A DNA stretch of 64,000 bases, taken from assembly GCA_964482435.1 (NCBI GenBank), contig CAYZXL010000002.1, positions 122,208-186,207 on the forward strand. Reading direction: 5' to 3'. The notes below the pieces were generated by a model, which worked only from the letters and a program-made list of their open reading frames with translations, did no database searches and had not been told where the DNA came from. The stretch comes from CAYZXL01 sp964482435 (lineage in GTDB: Bacteria; Auribacterota; JABMQX01). Both the position numbers and the translations under genes were made by a program. Of the stretch, positions 52,758 through 61,053 are shown one piece after another; positions within the stretch are counted from its first letter, which is position 1, and each line of letters begins with the position of its first letter.

Positions 52758-54563
52758 ATGTTGAGCAAAGCGAAAAGCCTGGCGGTGAAAGCCACACTCG
52801 TTTTTTTCACGGCGTTGGTGCCGGTGCTCGCTTTCGGCCAGTTCATTCGTGGTCCCATCAGCCCATCCGTAACGGTCTCCGAAACGAGCGTCCCCGCAGG
52901 CTCGACATTCGAGATAACCGCTGACTTCAGACTCGCCAAAGGCGTACATCTTTACAAGGATGAGATTTCCTTCCAGTGGGAAAAGCTCGTTGGCGCCCAG
53001 CACCTTGAGACAGTATTCCCCGAGGCAAAGAAGGTGCCGGACGTTTTTGGCCCGGACAGGAATGCTGTCATCGAAATCTACGAGGGCTCTGTCCGGATCA
53101 TCGTGCGGATGAAATCCATCGGGAAAGAAGGAGACCCCATCACCATTTCCGGGAAACTCGCCTACCGGGGATGCACGGACCAGGTCTGCTACCCGCCGGC
53201 GACGACTCCTATTCAATTTGACCTGACGGCCGTCGCCGCGCCGCCAGAGGAAAAACCTACGGCTGAACTTGAGAAGGCAAGGCCGACGGTTTCACCAAAG
53301 GAGAAAGGCGAACAGGCGCCTCGCCAGAAGGGACGTGGAGCGATCTGGCTCATCCTGATGTCGTTCGGCGCGGGGATTGGAATCAGTCTGACGCCATGCG
53401 TTTATCCGATGATTCCCGTGACGGCGGCGGTGATTGGCAGCGCGAAGCAAAAGGGGAAGCTGCGGGCACTTTTCTCGTCCATGGTGTATGTTCTCGGCTT
53501 ATCAATCACGTACTCCCTATTGGGTCTTCTCGTCGCGAGCGGCGGCGCGCGGGTGAGAACGTGGCTTGCCTCGCCGTGGGTTCTCGTGCCGATCGGCGCG
53601 GTCTTCGTGGTTCTTGCCCTGAGCATGTTTGAGGTCATCTCGATTCAGATTCAGCCGAAATCGGTTACGAAGTTGCAGACAGCTCTTTCGGGAAAAGGGC
53701 GTATGCTGGCAATCTTCGCGATGGGGATTCTGAGCGGGCTGATTGCGGGACCTTGCATCACGGCGCCTCTGGCGGGAATCCTCGTCATCGTCGCCAAAGA
53801 AGCAAACAGACTCCTCGGATTTTTCATGCTTTTTGCCCTGGCGTGGGGGATGGGAATTATCCTGATTGTCGCGGGGACTCTGACGAGCGCACTGCCGCAA
53901 GCCGGAGAATGGACGGTCTGGGTCAAAAAGCTCCTCGGGTTCGTCATGCTCTGGGCAGCAGTGTATTTCGTTTCTCCGGTTATTGGTAGCGCGGCCTACC
54001 GAGCGGCGACGGCTCTCATTCTCCTCGCGGCCGCCGTTTTGCTCGGCGGATTCGACACGCTCACTAAAGAAAGCGGCTTCGGAGACCGGGCAAAACGCTT
54101 CGCCGGGCTGGTGGCTGTCATGGCGGCGGTTTACTTGTTGGCGGGGGTGGTGATGAAATCCGAGCGATGGGGACCAACGGACACATCGCGCGGTGGAGAA
54201 TATCCGCGTCGCGGGGGCACGGCCGCTCCTGGTCCTTTTCAGAAGGCGGGCTACGACGACGTTAAAAAAGCGTTGGCTTCGGGTCGCCCGGTAGTTCTCG
54301 ATTTCTTTGCGGACTGGTGCAGGATTTGTGACAAGCTCGATGCTAAAACGTTCAGCGACCCGCGCGTCATTAGCGCTCTGGAGAGATTGGAGGCTCTCAA
54401 GGTTGATTTCGACAGAGAGCCGCGGCTCGTGGAGGAGTTCAAAGTCTTTGGCCCGCCGACGATTGTCCTGATTGGCTCGGATGGCAAGGAAATCGAGAAC
54501 CTGCGCTTTTTCGGGTTCAAGGATGCTGAAGATTTCCTGAAGGTTCTGGAAAACGTCAATTGA
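52758..54563 (+). CDS. dsbD: Thiol:disulfide interchange protein DsbD
   Basis: A 601-residue transmembrane reductant carrier moving electrons from cytosolic thioredoxin to the periplasm. A signal peptide (FFTALVPVLAFG) precedes the N-terminal DsbD-alpha domain with LAYRGCTDQVCYPP (the reactive Cys pair). A membrane section of about eight helices carries the two redox Cys (ISLTPCVYPMIPVT and IAGPCITAPLAG). The C-terminal thioredoxin-like domain has Cys521 and Cys524 in ADWCRIC. All three modules of a full-length DsbD are intact. The start at 52758 has AGTAGGG about nine bases upstream. The thioredoxin gene follows 15 bases on. Likely clients are periplasmic disulfides or cytochrome-c maturation proteins. 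Confidence 0.92.
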   Translation: MLSKAKSLAVKATLVFFTALVPVLAFGQFIRGPISPSVTVSETSVPAGSTFEITADFRLAKGVHLYKDEISFQWEKLVGAQHLETVFPEAKKVPDVFGPDRNAVIEIYEGSVRIIVRMKSIGKEGDPITISGKLAYRGCTDQVCYPPATTPIQFDLTAVAAPPEEKPTAELEKARPTVSPKEKGEQAPRQKGRGAIWLILMSFGAGIGISLTPCVYPMIPVTAAVIGSAKQKGKLRALFSSMVYVLGLSITYSLLGLLVASGGARVRTWLASPWVLVPIGAVFVVLALSMFEVISIQIQPKSVTKLQTALSGKGRMLAIFAMGILSGLIAGPCITAPLAGILVIVAKEANRLLGFFMLFALAWGMGIILIVAGTLTSALPQAGEWTVWVKKLLGFVMLWAAVYFVSPVIGSAAYRAATALILLAAAVLLGGFDTLTKESGFGDRAKRFAGLVAVMAAVYLLAGVVMKSERWGPTDTSRGGEYPRRGGTAAPGPFQKAGYDDVKKALASGRPVVLDFFADWCRICDKLDAKTFSDPRVISALERLEALKVDFDREPRLVEEFKVFGPPTIVLIGSDGKEIENLRFFGFKDAEDFLKVLENVN

Positions 54564-54578
54564 AGCAGGAGCAGAACA

Positions 54579-54902
54579 ATGGGACCGGTGACGGAGGTCA
54601 CGGATGCAACTTTTGACTCGGAAGTGGCAAAGGCGGACACGCTCGTCGCTGCGGAATTCTATACGCAGTTTTGCCCCGTCTGCAAAAAGTTGGCGCCGGT
54701 CCTCGAAGAGCTATCGAACGACTACGCCGGGCGAGTGAAATTCGTGAAGCTCAACGTCGCACACGCGGGCGAGACCGCTCGCAAATTCGCGGTTCTGTCC
54801 GCGCCAACAATCCTCCTCCTCAAATGCGGTCAGGAACTCGCCCGCCACATCGGCTTCGCCGACAAACCCAAACTGGCCAAAATGATCGAACCTAAGCTCT
54901 GA
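54579..54902 (+). CDS. Thioredoxin
   Basis: A 107-residue thioredoxin-fold protein with the active site FCPVC (Cys32, Cys35) and a cis-Pro in LSAPTILLLK. Two features differ from classical thioredoxin: the Trp before the first Cys is replaced by Phe, and the dipeptide is Pro-Val rather than Gly-Pro, which should shift the redox potential. There is no signal peptide, so it is cytosolic and could be the electron donor for the DsbD encoded 15 bases upstream. A reductase is not linked. Confidence 0.92.
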   Translation: MGPVTEVTDATFDSEVAKADTLVAAEFYTQFCPVCKKLAPVLEELSNDYAGRVKFVKLNVAHAGETARKFAVLSAPTILLLKCGQELARHIGFADKPKLAKMIEPKL

Positions 54903-54948
54903 ACTTCGCTTCGACACGCCTGCTGGGACCTACGACCTGCGACGCTCT

Positions 54949-57900
54949 CTACGGGAGAACGACGGGTAGCGGCTGCGACAGCCGAAGGTCTTTCTGCATA
55001 GGGGTTTTCTCGATCTGAACCTGGAAGTCCCCCAGGGATTTCCGCCGCTCGCTCGGAAAGTCATTATTGTAGATCGCCACTGCGTATAGACCGGGCACGA
55101 GGGCGAAAATGCGGTATGAACCGTCCACCCCGGTAATGGCGCTTCGCCTGATCCTCTCCCCTGCGAGTGACGAGACCTCAACAGCCATGTTCGCGAGGGG
55201 CTGGCCGTCGTGCGAGAGGACCTTGCCTGAGAGGGCCAGGGGGGCTTCCCAGCCGGTGGGGATTTGCCCCCTCCCCCCTTCCAGCGACGTCAGGAAAAGC
55301 TGCCGCTCGGGCTCCTTTTCTCCAGCCGCCGGGATTTGGATGGCCTGCCGGAACTCTCCGGTGCCCCACCTGACCGTAAGCGTGTATCGGCCCGGAGGGA
55401 TGTTGAAGAGTTCAAAGTCACCGGCCGGATCGATCCCGACCGACACGGAATCGAAGTCACCTCCTGGGGTAAGCACTATCAGCCGCCTGGCGGCCACTGG
55501 CCTCGCATCAGTAGAAATCAGTTTGCCGCGGAAGACAGGACGGCCATCCCACGCAAGGATTTTCGAGACACTCTGGCCCTTCTCAAGGACCAGAAAGCCC
55601 GGGTAGGAGAAGGTTGTCACTTCCCGGTCGTTGGGATCGTCGGAACCGCCGACGGAGAGGGAGAGGTCGTAGGCACCTCGTGAAAGCTTCGGAATCGTTA
55701 CGGCTTCCCCGGCTACCAGCCAGAAGGCCCTCCTATAGGGCATCCCTTCCCCGAGTCCGGGGATCATCAGCGTGCAGAAAAGCGGCGCGGGTTCCGGTCC
55801 GGCTGAGGGTCTCAACTCCACTCGCAGAGACGAGGTGCCGTTTGCTTCAATGAGCGGGCTAAGGCGCCACTGTGGGTCAAAGGATTCGAAGATCCCATCG
55901 TGGTCAGCGTCAAGCCGGAACGGCCGCCCCGGGTCTGAGCCCAGTGCGTCCACGAGGCCCTCCCCTTCAGAATCGGTCTGGCAAACCCTTCTGCCAATTT
56001 GACGCCTGTTCGCGTCCTGCTCAAGCCACATGTAAACACGATCAGCTTTCCCGTCCCTGTTTGTGTCATCCGACAGGGCGGAGAGAAGAGGCTCCCGTAC
56101 TCTTTCCGCCCGGGCGAAGGCCGGAACGGCCACATCGCCGCGTAGTTGGAACGAAAGGGGAGGTTGCTGCTTCGGCGCGCTCTCGGACGGCGTCTCCGTG
56201 ACGGGCGGGCCAAGCTGGGCCCAGCAATCCACGCCTCCGTCAAACCCGATGTCGAGAGACAGGTAGCGAGCCGTGCCGTAGTATCCCTGGGGGCGTACCG
56301 CGACGCTCTCCCAGGGGCCATGAAACGGGCTCCACTCGCGGGATAGCGATTCGTGGAACCAGCCCGCGACAACCTTGTTCCCGTCCACCTCTTTTGTATA
56401 TTCGATTCGGCAACCGGTGAAGGGAAGAAGGCGGAACTGAGGCTGGGGCGGCGAAGCCGTGCTCGGCGCCGGGCCGGGAGATGAAGTCGCGGGCGGTTCG
56501 GAGCGCGGCTTCACCTCGGTCTTCTCGACTCTATCCGCTGCATTGAAGAAGGTTGCGTCGGCCGGCCGGTAGTTCCCCCCGGCTCCTGGGTCTGACCTGG
56601 CCTCCAGCCAGCCACGCACGACCCAGGAGAGAATTTCCTTCTGGACCTTGTTCCCCTGTTCATCCACTTCGAGCCACTTGTCCACGCTACCGTCGGCGTT
56701 GAGGTCAATTTCTTCCCGGAAGAGCTTGCCGTTGTCATAGACTTGCCAGAGGTCAACCTTTCGGTTGAAATCCGTGTCAACCTCAACGAGGTCAATGACG
56801 CCATCGAAATAGTGCTCCCATTTGTCAATTCTTCCGTCCTCGTTGCTATCAATCTCGATTCGAAGCGGCTTGCCGTTGAGGAAACGAATCCAGGTGTCGG
56901 TCTTGCTGTTGTTGTTCTGGTCACCGAACGCAACCATTGGCAGGTCGGCTTCCGGTTCCCACTGGACGATTTTCGCGTGAGGTTTTCCGTCGCGATGGAC
57001 CGCGTTGTCTTTCCAGGAGATTGCCGCTTGCGCTGCCGGAGTCTCAGCCGGGGCAACCGTTTCGGTCTTCGCAGGCTCCTTCTTTTCCGGTTTGGCGGCT
57101 CTTGCGGAGAGGGTGGTTACGGATAAGGCTCCGACTGCGAGGGCAAAGACCGCAAGAAGAACCAGCGCCGTTCGGAGGCGCAGCGACGTCGAGAACCGCA
57201 TTCCGGAAGCGAGAATCCTTTCTATCCTCGACGACAACCGCACGGGGCGACTGAACAGGCCCACTCCGACAAGGTTTCTCTTCGGACTGATCCACCTTTC
57301 CGCGAGAGCCGTCAGTGCCTTTGCATAGACGATCGCATCAGGGAGACGACTCAGCACCCAGTTGTCGCAGATTTCTTCTCTCAGGCGGCGAACGCGCCGG
57401 TTGAGAAGATAGACGAAGGGATGGAAGAAGAGGAGTGCTTCGATAAATCGCTGCACGACGTTCACGGCATAGTCGCCCATCCGAATGTGGGCAAGCTCGT
57501 GCAGAAGGATCGGGCGGAGTTGTTCCGGCGGCATCTCCTGGGCGAGGGATTCCGGCAGAAGGATGCTCGCACGAAAGACGCCAATCGAGATTGGCGAAGC
57601 TATTCTTCCGCTGAGACGCAGCTTAGCCCTGGTTCTGAGGCCGGCAGATTCCTTCGCACGCTCGAACAGGTTCAGGACAAGCGGGCTTGACGCGGGAATG
57701 GAAGAACGGCGAAGGCGAGCCGTGGCTATAGCAGCGAGAGCAAGCCTCACAAGCAGCAGAAAGCAAACTGCCAGCCATGCGAGACCGATCGCCGCCCGCA
57801 AAGGGAGCCGTCGAGATGTGGTCGCAACTGCCTTAAGCACTGGCGCTTGAGTATTGAGACCTCTGGTGCTGGTTGATGGCACCACGGAGATGCCGGGCGC

Positions 57901-58299
57901 AGGCGATTTGGCCGATAGGCTCTCTGCCGCTGATTCTGAAGCCAGGTGGTCAGCCGCGGCGGGTTCCGGCGAAGGGGCGTGCTCAACCGCCTCAGCCGTT
58001 GGTGCCTGCTCGGAAGGGGCGAACACGATTTCTGACTCGCGCGCGGCGGAACGCACCCCGGCCACAGCCTGTCTGGCTGGCAGGAGCGCAAACCGATGCT
58101 CCCTCGCAACGAACGAAGCCACAAGGAGCACGAGAAGTCCGACCAGGCAGTAAACGCAGAGCCAGTACCGTGCTGCGGTGCGTCTCCTGCCGAGAATCAA
58201 GCAAAGCGCGAATACAACGACTATCAGCGCCGTGCCTTTCCATGCCGCATCCAGAAGATGAGAGAAGACCGTTTCCCCAAAACGTATCAACGCGCTCAT
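54949..58299 (-). CDS. BlaR1/MecR1-type M56 membrane metalloprotease with a novel periplasmic C-terminal half
   Basis: An 1116-residue membrane protein. Residues 1-410 are the M56 antirepressor module: four hydrophobic helices (near 20, 45, 170 and 385-405), a periplasmic loop rich in Ala/Ser/Pro, the zinc site HELAH with His267, Glu268 and His271, and the downstream EEICDNWVL segment. In BlaR1 and MecR1 this domain cleaves the BlaI-type repressor after signal binding. The exterior half is quite different: instead of a penicillin-binding domain there are EF-hand-like loops (DSNEDGRIDKW, DLNADGSVDKW, about 470-560), a long central beta region and two carboxypeptidase-regulatory-like beta domains (VLTPGGDFDSV and LSGKVLSHDGQPLANMAVEV) near the end. 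The signal is therefore probably not a beta-lactam. ATG overlaps the repressor stop (ATGA). Confidence 0.85.
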   Translation of the reverse strand: MSALIRFGETVFSHLLDAAWKGTALIVVVFALCLILGRRRTAARYWLCVYCLVGLLVLLVASFVAREHRFALLPARQAVAGVRSAARESEIVFAPSEQAPTAEAVEHAPSPEPAAADHLASESAAESLSAKSPAPGISVVPSTSTRGLNTQAPVLKAVATTSRRLPLRAAIGLAWLAVCFLLLVRLALAAIATARLRRSSIPASSPLVLNLFERAKESAGLRTRAKLRLSGRIASPISIGVFRASILLPESLAQEMPPEQLRPILLHELAHIRMGDYAVNVVQRFIEALLFFHPFVYLLNRRVRRLREEICDNWVLSRLPDAIVYAKALTALAERWISPKRNLVGVGLFSRPVRLSSRIERILASGMRFSTSLRLRTALVLLAVFALAVGALSVTTLSARAAKPEKKEPAKTETVAPAETPAAQAAISWKDNAVHRDGKPHAKIVQWEPEADLPMVAFGDQNNNSKTDTWIRFLNGKPLRIEIDSNEDGRIDKWEHYFDGVIDLVEVDTDFNRKVDLWQVYDNGKLFREEIDLNADGSVDKWLEVDEQGNKVQKEILSWVVRGWLEARSDPGAGGNYRPADATFFNAADRVEKTEVKPRSEPPATSSPGPAPSTASPPQPQFRLLPFTGCRIEYTKEVDGNKVVAGWFHESLSREWSPFHGPWESVAVRPQGYYGTARYLSLDIGFDGGVDCWAQLGPPVTETPSESAPKQQPPLSFQLRGDVAVPAFARAERVREPLLSALSDDTNRDGKADRVYMWLEQDANRRQIGRRVCQTDSEGEGLVDALGSDPGRPFRLDADHDGIFESFDPQWRLSPLIEANGTSSLRVELRPSAGPEPAPLFCTLMIPGLGEGMPYRRAFWLVAGEAVTIPKLSRGAYDLSLSVGGSDDPNDREVTTFSYPGFLVLEKGQSVSKILAWDGRPVFRGKLISTDARPVAARRLIVLTPGGDFDSVSVGIDPAGDFELFNIPPGRYTLTVRWGTGEFRQAIQIPAAGEKEPERQLFLTSLEGGRGQIPTGWEAPLALSGKVLSHDGQPLANMAVEVSSLAGERIRRSAITGVDGSYRIFALVPGLYAVAIYNNDFPSERRKSLGDFQVQIEKTPMQKDLRLSQPLPVVLP

Positions 58300-58688
58300 T
58301 TTCTCTGCTCCTTTTCTTTGGCGGCAATCAGTTGCTTGAGTCGCCGCAGTTCCTCAGGGCTCCACTTCTCTTTTTCGAGCACACTGACGACCAGAAGCTC
58401 TGGCGAGCCGTCAAAAAGCCTTTTCGACAGGTCACGAAGGGTTGACCGCACCACCTCATCGCGGGTGACGACCGGATAATAGAGATACGTCCTGTCAACG
58501 GTGTCGTGGCGAAGAAACCCCTTTGTCTCCAGAGTCCGCATGACGGTCAGGACGGTCGAGTAAGCTAAGGGCCTTCGGCGAGGCAGGGCACTCTTCACGT
58601 CCTTGACGGTCGCCTTCCCCAGCTTCCAGACAATGTTCATGAGCTTCAGCTCCAGGTTCGTCAGCAGCTTTTCTCTTCGACGAGCCAT
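58296..58688 (-). CDS. BlaI/MecI/CopY-family transcriptional repressor
   Basis: A 130-residue winged-helix repressor. LTNLELKLMNIVWKLGKATV is the family start, PRRRPLAYSTVLTVMRTLETKGFL the recognition helix region, and TYLYYPVVTRDE the wing. The C-terminal helices (residues 80-125) dimerise and contain the site that BlaR1-type proteases cut. GGAGG lies four bases before the ATG. It is first gene of a two-gene operon and would repress its own promoter through the palindrome just upstream (58703-58730). Confidence 0.95.
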   Translation of the reverse strand: MARRREKLLTNLELKLMNIVWKLGKATVKDVKSALPRRRPLAYSTVLTVMRTLETKGFLRHDTVDRTYLYYPVVTRDEVVRSTLRDLSKRLFDGSPELLVVSVLEKEKWSPEELRRLKQLIAAKEKEQRK

Positions 58689-58702
58689 TTTGCCTCCTTT
58701 CG

Positions 58703-58730
58703 ATTATTTTCGTAATATTACGTAAATAAT
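58703..58730 (-). promoter_or_regulatory. Operator palindrome of the BlaI-type repressor
   Basis: A 28-base inverted repeat, perfect except for one mismatched pair, with the exact 12-base core CGTAATATTACG at 58711-58722. It covers the transcription start and overlaps the -10 of the promoter at 58726-58753, an ideal place for repression. Sequence differs from the S. aureus TACA/TGTA operator, as expected for another lineage. Confidence 0.75.
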
Positions 58731-58753
58731 AACATTGCCCGGAAAGCTGTCAA
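58726..58753 (-). promoter_or_regulatory. Promoter of the repressor-protease operon
   Basis: On the minus strand TTGACA (58753-58748), 16 bases, TATTAT (58731-58726). Both boxes are near consensus, so the operon should be strong when derepressed. Confidence 0.6.
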
Positions 58754-59204
58754 GTGTTTTTTTAGATTTTTTTCAGAAAGCTTCTGGCGGCCTACATGGA
58801 ACCGCCGAATGGGTTTCCGTGTACCCCTCACTTATGGGTGGGGGATCGCCCCGCCAGGGTGGGGTGAAGCTGAATGCAGGCGAGACGCCTGCGCCACCGA
58901 CGGCCCCCGGCCCGGAGGCAGGGCGAGGAGGAAGTCAACCACAGATGAACGCAGATGCCGACGCCGCCGGACTCTGAAAGGCGCGACTGGGTGCGACTGG
59001 CCAGAGTTCTCCCCCCACAACTAAGGGGTTACGTTTCCGTCGGGGCGCCTCTGCGACAGTGGAGAGGGCGGACGTTCTGGGCGGTGGGTGTGCCGACACT
59101 GTGCACCGACATCCTCTATGGGCAGCAACTTCGCTCGTCCGTCGCCAAACCGGTCCCAAACAGGGTGGGGTCCCCGCTGAGTGAGGAAACTGACCTCACC
59201 TCTG
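58754..59204. other. Intergenic region, 451 bases, with hairpin and short repeat
   Basis: No gene that I can support. It contains GCAGGC-GAGAC-GCCTGC (58876-58892), a perfect 6-bp hairpin, and ACAGATGAACGCAGATG (58941-58957), a dispersed type of short repeat. A hairpin of this GCAGGC form is frequent in GC-rich environmental genomes and its role is unknown. Confidence 0.45.
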
Positions 59205-59867
59205 CTATTTCTTCACCGGCCTATCCGGGCGTTCGCTCCACCAGCACTGGGTGCTAATCTTGCTGTCGGGGTGATCCGGGTCGGTTAGAAGCTTCTCCTT
59301 ACCGGAGATCCACCTGATGCGCCCATCCTGGAAGGCAGCGTTTCTTCCGTCCATTTTGTGGTTTGAGCGACCTGTCAGTGGCTTGCTCGCATGCCTGTCG
59401 GCGAGGATTCTGGTTGTGGACGGAGCAGCTTCCGTCCAGACGTGATTCCGCCCGGCCTCGCCGTTGTAGCTGTATGCGTAGCTGACCTGTTCGGCCTCCT
59501 CATCGGGGAAAGGCTTGTTGTCGTAGGTATTGTCCGTGCGCGTTCTCGGCATCTTGTCGCGCGAGCTTGGGCAGGTGAAGACATCCAGAGACGTCACGTA
59601 GTTGGGATAGAGGATGCCGAGGTCCTTGTAATGCGTTTCGACGTTGATTTCTTTGCCGGGCTTTGCGCTGGTCGGATAATACTCGTCGTAATCCGGCGAG
59701 TATACCTTGATGCCTGTGATAACCTGTTTGAGCACATTGAGACACTGCGCACGCCTCGCAGATTCCCTTGCCCTCGATAAGGCTGGCAAGAGCATCGCAA
59801 GGAGAAAAACGACAACCTCGATCACAATCATAAGCTCAACCAGTGCGAAACCTTTCCGAGTTTTCAT
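59205..59867 (-). CDS. Type IV pseudopilin-like protein (H-x-DG class)
   Basis: A 220-residue exported pseudopilin. The leader is KTRKGFALVELMIVIEVVVF: prepilin peptidase would cut after Gly6, and Glu5 of the mature protein is present. The helix continues into LLPALSRARESARRAQC. The globular part has CLNVLKQVITGIKVYSPDYD, VTSLDVFTCPSS and a C-terminal H-K-MDGRNAAFQDGRIRWISG segment (the H-x9-DG signature of DUF1559-like proteins), ending in CWWSERPD. The ATG has GGAGGGA about ten bases upstream. It is paralogous to the next gene, lies 222 bases downstream of it on the same strand, and the tail resembles that of the protein at 41374. Confidence 0.85.
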   Translation of the reverse strand: MKTRKGFALVELMIVIEVVVFLLAMLLPALSRARESARRAQCLNVLKQVITGIKVYSPDYDEYYPTSAKPGKEINVETHYKDLGILYPNYVTSLDVFTCPSSRDKMPRTRTDNTYDNKPFPDEEAEQVSYAYSYNGEAGRNHVWTEAAPSTTRILADRHASKPLTGRSNHKMDGRNAAFQDGRIRWISGKEKLLTDPDHPDSKISTQCWWSERPDRPVKK

Positions 59868-60089
59868 TGGAGTGATCCCTCCTTCCAGCACTTCTGCTTC
59901 GTCGTACTTACGGAAACCGGTCTCATCAAACGCTCTTCCCTTTCGTCCCTGATGCCTTTCCTCCTCGCTCTGTGTCGAGCGTTCTGGCGCTCGCAGGAAA
60001 AACAGCAGCCGAGCACCGGGCCGCGCACTGCATGTTTAGTCGCGCCCGGGCAGAGCAACACCGCCGTATCCCTCTTTTTTCCCGAGTGC

Positions 60090-60734
60090 TCAGTCGGGGC
60101 GTTCGCTCCACCAACAGTGGGTGTTGATCCTGGTGTCGGGGTCCGGGTCGGTGGAGAGCCTCGCCGGACCAGAAATCCACCTGACGTGCCCGTCGGCGAA
60201 CGCGGCGTTTCTTCCATCCATCCTGTGGTTCGAGCGAGTTGTCAGCTCCTTGCTCGCGTGCCTATCGGCGAGAATCCTCGTCGTGGATGGAGCATGCGTG
60301 GTCCAGGCCCTGCTGGTGCCGCTGCGTCCATCATAGCTGTAGGCGTAGCTCACCTGCTTTGCCTCATTCTCCTGGAACGGCTTGTTGTCGTACGTGTTAT
60401 CCTTTCGCACCCGCGGCATTACGTCGTCGGTGCTTGGGCAGGTGAACACGTCCAGAGATACAACGTACGTCGAGTAGAGAATCCCAAGGTCCCTGTAATG
60501 CCCGGTGACGTTGATCGCCTGACCGGGCTTGGCGCTCGTTGGATAGCACTCACCGTAGAACGGCAAGTAGGTCTTGATGCCCTCGATTATCTCCTTGAGG
60601 TTGTTCAAGCAAGCCGCTCGCCTCGCAGCCTCCCTTGCTCTCGATAGGGGGGCCCACAAGCATCCCGGCAGAACTGCCAGCACCCCCGCGATCACCATGA
60701 GATCAATCAGCGTAAATCCTGTTGCCCTTTTCAT
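60090..60734 (-). CDS. Type IV pseudopilin-like protein with altered N-terminus
   Basis: A 214-residue paralogue of the previous gene, sharing long stretches (CLNNLKEIIEGIKTY, SLDVFTCPSTDDVMPR, DNTYDNKPF, YAYSYDGRSG, RILADRHASKEL, CWWSERPD). The leader is RATGFTLIDLMVIAGVLAVL. At mature position 5 it has Asp instead of the usual Glu, and Pro-Gly within the hydrophobic helix at VLPGCL interrupts it, so filament assembly is doubtful. AAAGGAAG lies seven to nine bases before the ATG at 60734; an ATG seven codons earlier is less favoured. Possibly a minor or non-assembling pseudopilin. Confidence 0.82.
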   Translation of the reverse strand: MKRATGFTLIDLMVIAGVLAVLPGCLWAPLSRAREAARRAACLNNLKEIIEGIKTYLPFYGECYPTSAKPGQAINVTGHYRDLGILYSTYVVSLDVFTCPSTDDVMPRVRKDNTYDNKPFQENEAKQVSYAYSYDGRSGTSRAWTTHAPSTTRILADRHASKELTTRSNHRMDGRNAAFADGHVRWISGPARLSTDPDPDTRINTHCWWSERPD

Positions 60735-61053
60735 CGCCTCTACTTCCTTTCGCATGATTCTTCATTCACTTCTCTCGCAGAGCATCCCTCTATCGCTCAA
60801 CCGTTCTTCTCCACTCACTTCCTTTCCTCCGGAAGGCTGTCTCCTTACACCTTTTATTGACACCTTGTTCGCGCCCGCTGTCAAGTGCTTTTCTTTTCCC
60901 ACAGAGAGCGCCCGCAGACAAACATTCGGGTTGACGCGTTGCGGCGTCGCCGGTATGTTTCCTTTGGAGACGAAAATATCCGATGCGAGATTTTGTGACC
61001 GCCGTGCATGTGCTCGCCGTCGTATAGCACAATGACCTCATTAGGAGGCTATA
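60735..61053. other. Divergent intergenic region, 319 bases
   Basis: Separates the pseudopilin genes (-) from the hydrolase (+). It carries the promoter at 60931-60959 for the hydrolase; nothing else is seen. Confidence 0.4.
60931..60959 (+). promoter_or_regulatory. Likely promoter of the glycoside hydrolase gene
   Basis: TTGACG (60931-60936), 17 bases, TATGTT (60954-60959). The start would be near 60966, about 88 bases before the ATG. Confidence 0.45.
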
